Positions 7,151-14,888 of a DNA stretch of 15,104 bases are shown here, one piece after another (within the stretch, counting starts at the first letter, position 1; each line of letters starts with the position of its first letter). The DNA is taken from the NCBI GenBank assembly GCA_021734725.1, contig JAIPIM010000059.1, positions 1-15,104 on the forward strand, in the 5' to 3' direction. This stretch comes from Minisyncoccota bacterium (GTDB lineage: Bacteria > Verrucomicrobiota > Lentisphaeria > Oligosphaerales > MVZH01). The translations under genes and the position numbers were made by a program. The notes beneath the pieces are model-generated. The model was given only the letters and a program-made list of their open reading frames with translations. It did no database searches and was not told the origin of the DNA.

Positions 7151-9036
7151 AACCCAGACCTCTGCTCGATACCATCAAACGGCCGCATGACATCAAAGCA
7201 ATGGCACACGCCGATCTGCCGAAGCTGGCGGAAGAAATAAGAGGTGAACTGATTGATGTGATCTCATCCACGGGAGGCCATTTGGCCTCTAATCTGGGTG
7301 TGGTGGAACTTACCATCGCCCTGATGAGGGCATTCGATGTCCCCAATGACAAGATCGTTTGGGATACAGGACATCAGGGATATGTATACAAACTGCTGAC
7401 TGGACGGAGACAACTTTTCCAATCCTTGCGTCAAGATAACGGTTGCTGTGGTTTTCTTCATCGCGGCGAAAGTGACTACGACATGTTTGGTGCAGGGCAC
7501 GCGGGAACGGCCATTTCCGCCGCTCTCGGATTTGCAGTCGCCCGTGATCGCAGCCAAGGGAATGAACACGTGGTCGCTGTAGTGGGGGACGGCGCAATGG
7601 GATGCGGAATCTCCCTGGAAGGGCTGAACAGCATATGCGAAGCAACGAAAGACTTCGTGCTGGTTATCAACGACAACAAAATGTCCATTGCTCCAAATGT
7701 CGGAGCCCTTTCTCACTATCTAAATCGGTTGATCTCGGGAGAACACTATAATAAACTGAAAGATCTGGCGGCCGAAACGGTGGGGCGCATTCCACGATTC
7801 GGGTCACGTCTCCGAAACAGCGTCCGGCGCGTGGAAGAAGCAGCTAAGGGTATACTCGTCCCCGGCGGCATCTTTGAAGAGCTGGGGTTGCGCTACATAG
7901 GTCCGCTCAATGGCCATGACTTGGATGAACTGACCGAGACGTTCCATAATATTCGCAAACTCCGACAACCCCTGGTGGTCCACGTCCTCACCGAAAAGGG
8001 ACACGGATACCCACACGCTGAAAACGAACCGGAAACATTCCACGGCCTCAGCCAGTTCAACCCGGAATCGGGCCAACCTTTGGGCAAGCAGAGCCAAGAT
8101 CAACGTGGGAAAGTCAGTTTTTCCGAAACACTCGGAACATCTCTGGCGACGTGCATGGAGAACGACCCCAGAGTCATTGCAATTACCGCGGGCATGTGCA
8201 AGGGAACCGGGCTGCAAACCATTCGACATGATTATCCCGACCGGTTTTTCGATGTCGGCATTGCGGAAGAACACGCCGTCGTCTTTGCTGCCGGATTGGC
8301 GGCTGCGGGATTGCGCCCTGTTGTGGCAATCTATGCAACATTCATGCACCGTGCTCTGGATTATGTTTTCCATGACGTCTGCCTGCAGGATCTACCAGTG
8401 GTATTCTGCCTCGACCGCGCCGGCATTGTGGCAGATGGCCCCACGCACCATGGAATTCATGATCTGCCCCTCTGGCATCACTTGCCTAACCTGAGCGTCA
8501 TGCAACCCGCCGACGGTGAGGAATTGCAACACATGCTCGAGCTGGGGCTGCAGCAGCAAAGTCCATGCATCATACGATATCCAAAAGGCGATGCTTCCGC
8601 TCTCGAAGACATCTCGCCGCAGCCGTTGCAGTGGGGAAAAGCAGACGTTATCAGGGACGGAACAGACGTCGCCCTGTGGTGCCTGGGACGAGAAGCAATC
8701 CGTGGCTTGCAGATAGCGGATGACCTTAAAGAAGCCGGCATTTCCTCGGCCGTCGTCAACGTCCGCTTTACAAAACCGCTGGACGTTGACTTGCTGCAGA
8801 AACAAGCTCGCGACATGCCGATCGTCACATTGGAAGACCACACGGTACCGGGCGGTCTTGCAAGTGTCGTCACTTCCGCGCTTACCGGTATCTCGGAAGC
8901 GCGGCTTCTGACAAAGGGATGGCCGGAGACTGTTGTTCCATGGGGAACGGATACAGGCATCCGCAAAACATTCGGCCTTGGCCGGGAGGATTTGTGCGCC
9001 GCCATCGAAGCTTTCCTTCAGAACGGGCGCGCGTAA
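7147..9036 (+). CDS. dxs: 1-deoxy-D-xylulose-5-phosphate synthase
   Basis: DXS condenses pyruvate and glyceraldehyde-3-phosphate into DXP, the first step of the MEP isoprenoid pathway and a source for thiamine and pyridoxal. The 629 residues from GTG 7147 include the STGGHLASNLG segment with His45, the thiamine-diphosphate motif GDG (147-149) through NDNK (175-178), and SIAPNVGAL. In the pyrimidine domain, GIAEEHA (371-377) carries the catalytic Glu374, followed by DRAGIVADGPTHHG. The C-terminal transketolase domain is complete. The usual family form after the second Asp is 'GPTHQG'; here it is GPTHHG, a mild variant. GTG is chosen because it overlaps the tyrA stop (GTGA) and is preceded by AGGGAGG at seven bases, and because LLDTIKRP right after it matches the normal start of the family. 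The aldolase gene follows after 16 bases. Confidence 0.97.
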   Translation: MKPRPLLDTIKRPHDIKAMAHADLPKLAEEIRGELIDVISSTGGHLASNLGVVELTIALMRAFDVPNDKIVWDTGHQGYVYKLLTGRRQLFQSLRQDNGCCGFLHRGESDYDMFGAGHAGTAISAALGFAVARDRSQGNEHVVAVVGDGAMGCGISLEGLNSICEATKDFVLVINDNKMSIAPNVGALSHYLNRLISGEHYNKLKDLAAETVGRIPRFGSRLRNSVRRVEEAAKGILVPGGIFEELGLRYIGPLNGHDLDELTETFHNIRKLRQPLVVHVLTEKGHGYPHAENEPETFHGLSQFNPESGQPLGKQSQDQRGKVSFSETLGTSLATCMENDPRVIAITAGMCKGTGLQTIRHDYPDRFFDVGIAEEHAVVFAAGLAAAGLRPVVAIYATFMHRALDYVFHDVCLQDLPVVFCLDRAGIVADGPTHHGIHDLPLWHHLPNLSVMQPADGEELQHMLELGLQQQSPCIIRYPKGDASALEDISPQPLQWGKADVIRDGTDVALWCLGREAIRGLQIADDLKEAGISSAVVNVRFTKPLDVDLLQKQARDMPIVTLEDHTVPGGLASVVTSALTGISEARLLTKGWPETVVPWGTDTGIRKTFGLGREDLCAAIEAFLQNGRA

Positions 9037-9038
9037 AC

Positions 9039-9045
9039 GGGGAGA
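9039..9045 (+). promoter_or_regulatory. Ribosome binding site fixing the aldolase start
   Basis: GGGGAGA lies seven bases before GTG 9053, just after the dxs stop codon. It supports GTG as the start over the in-frame ATG at 8933, which is deep inside dxs, and over ATG 9089, which would lose the first helix. Confidence 0.75.
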
Positions 9046-9052
9046 CTTCCCA

Positions 9053-9763
9053 GTGCTCACACATCAACGGCGACAAGTAGCCGCAACCATGCGGCGACTC
9101 TACGAACGTAATCTCACCACCGCCTCGGGAGGGAACATTTCCGCACGGACTTCCGCTGACCGTATCCTGCTAACCGCATCTAAATTTGACAAAGCAGAAC
9201 TGAGCGCGTCGCAAATATGTATATTGACACTCGACAACAGGAATCTGACCCCAGACCTGACGCCGAGTATTGAAGCAAATATGCATCTGGAGATCTATCG
9301 ACGATACCCAGGTATTCAGGCTGTCGTGCATGCGCATCCCGTTACAGCATCTGCCTTCTGCGCCAGCGGCACACCGGTCAACTGTCGATTCACAGCAGAA
9401 GCATACGCAATTATCGGTGAACCCGTCTACGCACCTTACGCCCGCATGGGAACGACGGAACTGGCGAAATACGTGGCAGAAGCCGTTGCAACAGGTTGCT
9501 GCGTTCTAATGGAAAACCATGGCATCCTGGCTACCGGGGACAATCTTGCCCAGGCAGTGGACCGCCTGGAAATACTGGAGATTGCGGCGCAAACTACGCT
9601 CATCCTGCAGCAATTGCAAGACAGCAGAGAACTGACACCAGTGCAACTCGCGCAACTGGATGCCATGATGGGGCGACTCTCTTCAAACAGTTCACGCGTC
9701 ACAATCACAGATGTAGGCCAGATGCAAAGCAAAGGACACAAAAAACATGGAAGACGTGATTAA
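9053..9763 (+). CDS. Class II aldolase/adducin-family protein
   Basis: The 236-residue protein aligns by motif with L-fuculose-1-phosphate aldolase: the SGGNIS phosphate loop (25-30), the catalytic-type Glu74 in PSIEANMH, zinc ligands His93 and His95 in VVHAHP, and His156 in ENHG. Numbering is offset by one from E. coli FucA (Glu73, His92, His94, His155). It should be a soluble zinc enzyme cleaving or making a bond next to a phosphorylated ketose. The family also includes ribulose-5-phosphate epimerase, methylthioribulose-1-phosphate dehydratase and 5-deoxyribulose-1-phosphate aldolase, so the substrate is unknown. No fucose, rhamnose or methionine-salvage genes are nearby; neighbours are dxs and folE. 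Its last 17 bases overlap folE, which suggests co-translation. A link to DHAP/DXP recycling or to pterin chemistry is speculation. Confidence 0.88.
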   Translation: MLTHQRRQVAATMRRLYERNLTTASGGNISARTSADRILLTASKFDKAELSASQICILTLDNRNLTPDLTPSIEANMHLEIYRRYPGIQAVVHAHPVTASAFCASGTPVNCRFTAEAYAIIGEPVYAPYARMGTTELAKYVAEAVATGCCVLMENHGILATGDNLAQAVDRLEILEIAAQTTLILQQLQDSRELTPVQLAQLDAMMGRLSSNSSRVTITDVGQMQSKGHKKHGRRD

Positions 9764-10298
9764 ACAACTGTTGCTTAAGATGGGTGAAGACCCGGATCGC
9801 GAGGGTCTGCGGGATACTCCGGCTCGCATGACAAAAAGCTTACAATTCTTAACGGAAGGCTATCGCCAAGACCCACAAACAATCATCAACGATGCCATCT
9901 TTAACGAAGACTGCAACCACATGGTGATTGTACGCGATATCGAAGTCTACAGCATGTGCGAACACCATATGCTGCCATTCTTTGGACGCTGTCACATTGG
10001 CTATATCCCCTACGGCAGAGTCTTCGGCGTAAGTAAGCTTGCGCGACTCGTGGATTGCTATGCGCGGCGCCTGCAACTCCAGGAAAGACTCACGCAACAG
10101 GTGGCGCGAATCATACGCGACTCCATAAACCCCGAAGGAGTTGGCGTCGTTATTGAAGCACAACATCTCTGCATGATGATGCGGGGCGTCGAAAAACAGA
10201 ACTCCAAAATGGTGACATCCGCCATGCTCGGAAGCTTTCACGACAGCGTGGCTACCCGTAACGAGTTCCTCCAGCTCATACAGTTGAACACGGCGTGA
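9747..10298 (+). CDS. folE: GTP cyclohydrolase I
   Basis: FolE converts GTP to 7,8-dihydroneopterin triphosphate, opening folate (and in some bacteria queuosine or biopterin) synthesis. The 183 residues are of normal length and contain the N-terminal DREGLRDTPARM segment, the zinc ligands Cys71 and His74 (SMCEHHMLP), Cys142 (QHLCMMMRG), and the GVSKLARLVD region before the GTP-binding core. All three zinc ligands of the type I enzyme are present, so it should be zinc-dependent and not the alternative FolE2. ATG 9747 lies within the aldolase gene with AAAGGAC (9731-9737) upstream. The next gene in the same direction also concerns folates, though a promoter-like AT-rich gap separates them. Confidence 0.97.
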   Translation: MEDVIKQLLLKMGEDPDREGLRDTPARMTKSLQFLTEGYRQDPQTIINDAIFNEDCNHMVIVRDIEVYSMCEHHMLPFFGRCHIGYIPYGRVFGVSKLARLVDCYARRLQLQERLTQQVARIIRDSINPEGVGVVIEAQHLCMMMRGVEKQNSKMVTSAMLGSFHDSVATRNEFLQLIQLNTA

Positions 10299-10315
10299 CT
10301 TTTTTGGAACGTGAG

Positions 10316-10344
10316 TTTTCAAATTTATGTCTCAAACGTATGTT
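10316..10344 (+). promoter_or_regulatory. Possible promoter in AT-rich gap before the cyclo-ligase gene
   Basis: The 117-base gap after folE begins with a T6 run (10300-10305) and is clearly more AT-rich than the surrounding genes. TTTTCA (10316-10321) and TATGTT (10339-10344), each four of six matches, are 17 bases apart. The T-run may mark weak termination of the upstream operon, but no solid stem precedes it. Confidence 0.3.
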
Positions 10345-10415
10345 ATGACTATTGATGTTTCGTTTTTATTGTCCTCTGTAAAGACCGTGAGAGTGAGCGA
10401 GTGTGGAGTGTCTGA

Positions 10416-11030
10416 ATGAATTCGAGAAAGGCAACCTTGCGACAAGAGATGTTACGACGACGGAAGAGCCTTGACGAAGCCGAAGTGACTCGTTGCGGCA
10501 AAATCGTCTGCGAGCGGCTCCTGATGTTGCCGGAAGTCGCTCTTGCTCCCATACTCGCACTCTATGCTGCGGCGGCAGGGGAACTCAATCTGAAAACACT
10601 GTTCTGGAAGTGCAAGCGACAAGGAAAGGAACTACTATTGCCGCGGTTTAATGCCGCTGAGGGTCTCTACGAAATGGTCTTGATTCGAGATCTGGAAGGC
10701 GATACATGTGTCGGCCACTATGATATCCGTGAACCTTTGCCTCATTGCTCGAGCTTTGCAAAGAAACGTCTACAGGATAAGCGACTTACATGGCTTGTCC
10801 CAGGCGTGGCTTTCGACTCAACCGGCAATAGGCTGGGACGAGGCGCGGGATACTATGATCGACTGTTGGCCGAGACTAAAGGCTGTAAAATTGGCGTCGC
10901 CTATGATTGGCAGATTCTGGATGCTGTTCCAACTGACATACGCGATGTCCCTATGGACATTGTCATCTCAGAGAAACGAGTACTGCGCACCCAGTCCTGT
11001 CAGGACAAATGCGCCGCTCAGGCCTGTTGA
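10416..11030 (+). CDS. fau: 5-formyltetrahydrofolate cyclo-ligase
   Basis: This cytoplasmic enzyme (also named YgfA or MTHFS) uses ATP to turn 5-formyltetrahydrofolate into 5,10-methenyltetrahydrofolate, returning an inhibitory folate to the pool. The 204-residue protein has the basic N-terminal helix (RKATLRQEMLRRRKSL), the LLLPRF strand, and the family signature VPGVAFD (128-134) followed by GNRLGRGAGYYDRLL, the ATP/phosphate-binding loop. The usual GxGGGYYDR reads GRGAGYYDR here, a conservative change. GGAG (10405-10408) lies seven bases before ATG 10416. The order cyclo-ligase then RNase Y is a known neighbourhood in several bacterial groups. Small hairpins overlap the end of the gene. 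Confidence 0.95.
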   Translation: MNSRKATLRQEMLRRRKSLDEAEVTRCGKIVCERLLMLPEVALAPILALYAAAAGELNLKTLFWKCKRQGKELLLPRFNAAEGLYEMVLIRDLEGDTCVGHYDIREPLPHCSSFAKKRLQDKRLTWLVPGVAFDSTGNRLGRGAGYYDRLLAETKGCKIGVAYDWQILDAVPTDIRDVPMDIVISEKRVLRTQSCQDKCAAQAC

Positions 11031-11034
11031 GGCC
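10994..11034 (+). other. Tandem small hairpins at the end of the cyclo-ligase gene
   Basis: Two perfect 5-bp stems follow each other: GTCCT (10994-10998) with AGGAC (11002-11006), and GGCCT (11021-11025) with AGGCC (11030-11034). The second straddles the stop codon. Another short stem is possible just downstream (GCCA 11032-11035 with TGGC 11046-11049). There is no U-tract, so this is not a classical terminator. It may shape read-through or mRNA ends before rny. The remaining gap to rny (to 11160) shows only the rny ribosome site. Confidence 0.35.
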
Positions 11035-11160
11035 ACGGCACAGTCTGGCACGTAGAGAACCCGTCCATACTGCGACACACCCTCAGATAACCGCGACAAA
11101 AGTCTTTCCCTTTCTCCTTTTCGGCGCTTCCAGAAAGCACACGCAAAAGGAGTACATGCA

Positions 11161-12708
11161 ATGATACCCACTCTGATAACAGTGGGCATACTGCTCGCAA
11201 TCCTCGGGTTTGCTGGCGGGTATGCTCTCAAGCTCTACATCGATCGGCAGGCCGTGAGAAATGCCGAAGACATTACCGCTAACGCCCGCCGAGAAGCCGA
11301 AACCATCACCAAAGAAGCAAAAATCTCAGCAAAAGAAGAGATTCTTACAGCCAAAGAGCAGTTTGAAACGTCCACGCAAAAACGCCGAGAGGAACTTCAG
11401 AAACTCGAACAGCGACTTGATAATCGCGAAACGAATATTGAGAGAAAAGCAGACCTTCTGGAGTCACGTAACCGCGAAATCGACTCAAAAGAAAAAGAAG
11501 TACGCGCCCTGCAGGAAGAAAACAGAAAACGCGCGGAAAAACTGAAGGAACTCATCGGGCAAGAAGTCACGGAATTAGAACGTATCGGTTCCATGAGCCG
11601 AGAGGATGCGCGACAACAGTTAATGACCAGGCTCAGCGGAGAATTGGAAAGTGAACGCGGCGCGCTGATTCGACGCTTCCATGAAGAGACGGAAAAGCGA
11701 CTGGAACGTGAATCCCAGGAAATTATGATCACGGCGATGCAACGGTATGCAGGAGACTGTGCATATGAGCGAACCACCGCCACAATACCTCTGCCAAACG
11801 ATGAAATGAAAGGACGCATTATAGGTCGTGAAGGTCGAAATATTCGGACGATCGAGGCGGCAACCGGGGTAAACCTTCTCATCGACGACACCCCCGAAGC
11901 TGTCGTCATATCGTGCTTTGATCCCATCAGAAAAGAAATTGCGCGCGTCACGCTGGAACGACTGGTGGCTGACGGACGCATTCATCCCACGCGTATCGAG
12001 GAAATGGTGGCGAAGGTCGAAAAAGAAATCGACGATGACCTTCTCAAAACTGGCCAGGAAGCAATTGACGAGCTCGGCCTCACCTCTATGAAACAAAATA
12101 TTGTACGGCTCCTCGGACGCCTGAAATACCGCTACAGTTATTCCCAAAATGTCCTCCAGCACTCCAAAGAATGCGCCTACCTTATGGGGTCTATTGCCGC
12201 ACAAATCGGCTTGGACGAACAGAAAGCACGTAAAGCCGGTCTGCTCCATGACATCGGGAAAGCCGTTGACCACGAGATGGAGGGCACGCACGCTTCCATC
12301 GGCGCAGACCTGCTGAAGCGTAACGGAGAAGAAGACGACATTGTCAACGCCGTTGCCGCCCACCATGAAGAGGAAGAAATGGGCTCGTTGATGGCTGTAT
12401 TGGTCAACATCTGCGACACACTTAGCGCAAGTAGGCCGGGAGCACGGTCGGAAACCACGGAACTCTACCTGAAACGAATCGAACAACTTGAGACCATAGG
12501 GAAAGAAGCGGAAGGCGTCGAAAACTGTTACGCGATCCAGGCAGGGCGAGAACTCCGCGTGATCGTTGAACCGGAGAACATTGACGAAAATACCGCCGCC
12601 CTGGTCGCTCGTGAGATTGCAGGCCGAATCGAGAAAGAAATGCGCTATCCCGGACAGGTCAAGGTCACAGTAGTTCGCGAAACTCGTGCGGTCGAATATG
12701 CAAAGTGA
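11161..12708 (+). CDS. rny: Ribonuclease Y
   Basis: RNase Y is a membrane-anchored endoribonuclease that starts mRNA decay in many bacteria lacking RNase E or using it less. The 515 residues show the family layout: one N-terminal membrane helix (about 3-25), a long charged coiled coil (about 30-200), a KH RNA-binding domain with the GxxG loop at 222-225 (GREG), and an HD hydrolase domain with the His363-Asp364 pair (LLHDIGK), plus HSKE near residue 337 and AAHHEEEE as further metal-site elements. The length matches the usual 515-520. AAGGAG (11147-11152) lies eight bases before ATG 11161. No 6S RNA or zapA was seen nearby, and the ymdB-type phosphoesterase that often follows rny is replaced by a different metal-dependent family. 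Confidence 0.97.
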   Translation: MIPTLITVGILLAILGFAGGYALKLYIDRQAVRNAEDITANARREAETITKEAKISAKEEILTAKEQFETSTQKRREELQKLEQRLDNRETNIERKADLLESRNREIDSKEKEVRALQEENRKRAEKLKELIGQEVTELERIGSMSREDARQQLMTRLSGELESERGALIRRFHEETEKRLERESQEIMITAMQRYAGDCAYERTTATIPLPNDEMKGRIIGREGRNIRTIEAATGVNLLIDDTPEAVVISCFDPIRKEIARVTLERLVADGRIHPTRIEEMVAKVEKEIDDDLLKTGQEAIDELGLTSMKQNIVRLLGRLKYRYSYSQNVLQHSKECAYLMGSIAAQIGLDEQKARKAGLLHDIGKAVDHEMEGTHASIGADLLKRNGEEDDIVNAVAAHHEEEEMGSLMAVLVNICDTLSASRPGARSETTELYLKRIEQLETIGKEAEGVENCYAIQAGRELRVIVEPENIDENTAALVAREIAGRIEKEMRYPGQVKVTVVRETRAVEYAK

Positions 12709-12756
12709 AAAAGAACACTCCGAAGGAAAACAGCCATCCGCTTGCCATAACGCATT

Positions 12757-13563
12757 ATGCGGTTTCTCGTCTACAATATAGCATACGGGACCGGTGCCCC
12801 CAGAAGCTACGCCCACCGGGCATTAACGCTCCATAGATATCTCAGCAGCACAAGACATCATATTGAACGGTTGCATGCCTTCATACTGCAACTGCAGCCG
12901 GACGTTGTGGGCCTGGTTGAATTGGATACAGGATCGTTCCGAACCGGCGGACGAAATCATGCACTGGATATCGCACGCATCCTGGCGCATGACTACACTT
13001 ACTCTTCGAAATACCAGCGAGGGTCAATGGGGCGCCTGCTTCCCGTCTTGCGCCACCAAGGTAACGCTCTGTTCGCTAATGAAGAGCTCACGTCCTGTGA
13101 ACAGCATTTTCTGCCGGCAGGCTTCAAACGGCTTGTCCTGGATGCCCGCGTCTACGGCACGAGAATTCTCTTGGTCCATCTGGCACTCAATCGCCATACT
13201 CGCCGCAAACAACTCGAGTATCTCGGCAACATCGTGGGCAAGTCCTCGGAGCCGGTGATTCTGGCCGGAGACTTCAATGCGTTTAAGGGAGCCCATGAAC
13301 TGGAGGAATTGATGCACGTAACAGGCCTGCGAACGGCAAACAGAAACAGAGAGCCTACTTATCCAGCATGGCAACCACGGAAAGAATTGGATTTTATCTT
13401 GTGCTCTGACACCATCCAATTGCGGAATTTCGAGGTTCTTGACTCCGTACGTCTCTCCGACCATTTGCCACTCCTCATGGATTGTACAGTTACACGCCCG
13501 ACATCGACCGCGAAAACCGAGCCGCCTTATTATGGCCAAACCGAAAGGGTATGCAGACAATGA
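12757..13563 (+). CDS. Endonuclease/exonuclease/phosphatase (EEP) family protein
   Basis: The 268-residue protein has the complete set of EEP catalytic motifs: N7 in VYNIAYG, Glu55 in VELD, His141 in LVHLAL, Asp172 and Asn174 in GDFN, Asp212 in LDFIL, and Asp235-His236 in SDHLP. It should be an active Mg-dependent phosphodiesterase or phosphatase; family members act on DNA, RNA, phosphoinositides or sphingomyelin, and the substrate is not evident. No signal peptide is seen, so it is probably cytoplasmic. The start is forced: an in-frame TAA lies at 12748-12750 and the first strand begins at once. No ribosome site precedes ATG 12757 at a normal distance; GAAGGA near 12722 is about 30 bases away. 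The stop overlaps the hisI start (ATGA). Position after rny permits, but does not prove, a nucleic-acid role. Confidence 0.87.
   Translation: MRFLVYNIAYGTGAPRSYAHRALTLHRYLSSTRHHIERLHAFILQLQPDVVGLVELDTGSFRTGGRNHALDIARILAHDYTYSSKYQRGSMGRLLPVLRHQGNALFANEELTSCEQHFLPAGFKRLVLDARVYGTRILLVHLALNRHTRRKQLEYLGNIVGKSSEPVILAGDFNAFKGAHELEELMHVTGLRTANRNREPTYPAWQPRKELDFILCSDTIQLRNFEVLDSVRLSDHLPLLMDCTVTRPTSTAKTEPPYYGQTERVCRQ
13544..13549 (+). promoter_or_regulatory. Ribosome binding site deciding the hisI start
   Basis: AAAGGG lies ten bases before ATG 13560 but only one base before ATG 13551, which is too close. It therefore supports ATG 13560, which also overlaps the preceding stop as ATGA. Confidence 0.6.
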
Positions 13564-13940
13564 TCGAATTAGACTTCTCTAAGAGCAAGAACGGACTCAT
13601 TCCGGCAATAGCACAAGACTCTGCCGATGGAAAGGTACTCATGCTCGCCTATATCAACAAGGAAGCTTGGGAACATACGCTCCGCACAGGCACCGCAACT
13701 TATTGGTCAAGGTCACGCAACAAACTGTGGATTAAGGGAGAGTCCTCCGGCAATGTACAGAGAATAAAGGAGATCTTGGTCGATTGCGACGAGGATACTG
13801 TCGTGTTTAAAGTGGAGCAAGTCGGCGGTGCCGCATGCCACTTGGGCTATCGCTCATGTTTCTTCCGGAAGGTGGAGGACGATAAACTGGTTACAGTAGG
13901 ACAAAAAGTGTTCGACCCCGAGCAGGTCTACAAAAAATAA
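13560..13940 (+). CDS. hisI: Phosphoribosyl-AMP cyclohydrolase
   Basis: HisI opens the purine ring of phosphoribosyl-AMP in histidine synthesis. From ATG 13560 the protein has 126 residues, normal for a stand-alone cyclohydrolase. It shows the YWSRSRNKLWIKGE segment (48-61), the magnesium-site cluster D75-C76-D77-E78-D79 (Cys76 also being a zinc ligand), and the other zinc cysteines Cys93 and Cys100 in ACHLGYRSCF. No HisE (pyrophosphohydrolase) domain follows, so that step must be coded elsewhere. An in-frame ATG at 13482 would add 26 non-conserved residues within the EEP gene and is rejected. The neighbour hisG, 56 bases downstream, works in the same pathway. Confidence 0.96.
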   Translation: MIELDFSKSKNGLIPAIAQDSADGKVLMLAYINKEAWEHTLRTGTATYWSRSRNKLWIKGESSGNVQRIKEILVDCDEDTVVFKVEQVGGAACHLGYRSCFFRKVEDDKLVTVGQKVFDPEQVYKK

Positions 13941-13996
13941 CACGGGACAGGCCGAGATACACGTCAATCGAACGCACAAAGAAAGGGACCCCCAAG

Positions 13997-14872
13997 ATGT
14001 CAGTCCTTCGCTTAGGTATCCCCAAAGGAAGTCTGCAGGATACGACCATCCATATGTTCAAAAAAGCAGGGTATGACATTCGCGTATCCTCGCGTTCATA
14101 TTATCCCACAATTGACGATCCTGAGATTGAGTGCATACTAATACGTGCCCAGGAAATGGCGCGTTACGTGGCAGAAGGAATTCTCGACGCCGGATTAACG
14201 GGTTACGATTGGATGCTTGAAACCGGCATGCAGGTTCAGGACGTGGGTGAACTTGTATATGGTAAAGTTGGACGAAATCCCCTACGGTGGGTACTCGCAG
14301 TTCCGGAAGATTCCCCCTTTCAGTCTGTACAGGATCTTCAAGGAAAACGGATCGCGACAGAGGCTGTGGGAATGACACGCAGGTACCTCGGGAAACACGG
14401 GGTTGATGCAACAGTGGAATTCAGCTGGGGAGCTACCGAAGTAAAGCCCCCCCGCCTGGCAGACGCTATTGTGGAAATAACCGAAACCGGATCGTCACTG
14501 AGCGCCAATAACCTCCGCGTTATCGACACGGTATGTACCACCACAACAAGGTTTATCGCAAACCAAGACAGCTGGAAGGATGAATGGAAAAAACAGAAAA
14601 TAGAACGCTTGCTTCTCCTGCTAAAATCAGTACTCGCCGCAGAACAAAAAGTCGGATTGATGCTTAACGTCAGCAAAGACAAATTGGACGCCGTGCTCAA
14701 CATCCTTCCGGCCATGCACAAACCGACGGTCTCTTCACTGGCCAGCACAGACTGGGTGGCACTCGTGACTGTTATCGATGAAACGGTTGTCCGAGATATC
14801 ATTCCACACCTCCTCCAAGCCGGAGCGGAAGATATCGTTGAATACCCGCTAAACAAAGTCGTCGTGCAATAA
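13997..14872 (+). CDS. hisG: ATP phosphoribosyltransferase, long form
   Basis: HisG joins ATP and PRPP in the first, rate-setting step of histidine synthesis. The 291 residues carry IPKGSL (8-13), AGLTGYDW (65-72), the GKRIATE segment, and the PRPP-binding region DAIVEITETGSSL (156-168). After residue about 215 a C-terminal regulatory domain follows (KVGLMLNVSKD through EDIVEYPLNKVV), as in the long HisG that is inhibited by histidine and does not need a HisZ partner. The segment from 13982 (AAAGGGA) is a good ribosome site, eight bases before ATG 13997. The radical SAM gene starts 16 bases after the stop, so they may share a transcript. Confidence 0.97.
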   Translation: MSVLRLGIPKGSLQDTTIHMFKKAGYDIRVSSRSYYPTIDDPEIECILIRAQEMARYVAEGILDAGLTGYDWMLETGMQVQDVGELVYGKVGRNPLRWVLAVPEDSPFQSVQDLQGKRIATEAVGMTRRYLGKHGVDATVEFSWGATEVKPPRLADAIVEITETGSSLSANNLRVIDTVCTTTTRFIANQDSWKDEWKKQKIERLLLLLKSVLAAEQKVGLMLNVSKDKLDAVLNILPAMHKPTVSSLASTDWVALVTVIDETVVRDIIPHLLQAGAEDIVEYPLNKVVVQ

Positions 14873-14888
14873 AGTTGATACGACACGC

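Noticed and set aside
10299..10415. 6S RNA gene upstream of the cyclo-ligase gene
   Set aside because: The gap is only 117 bases, shorter than the typical 160-200, and no long closing stem with a central bubble could be drawn.
11620..12816. 398-codon antisense frame across rny
   Set aside because: It runs opposite the conserved KH and HD domains of rny; no family motif or ribosome site was seen.
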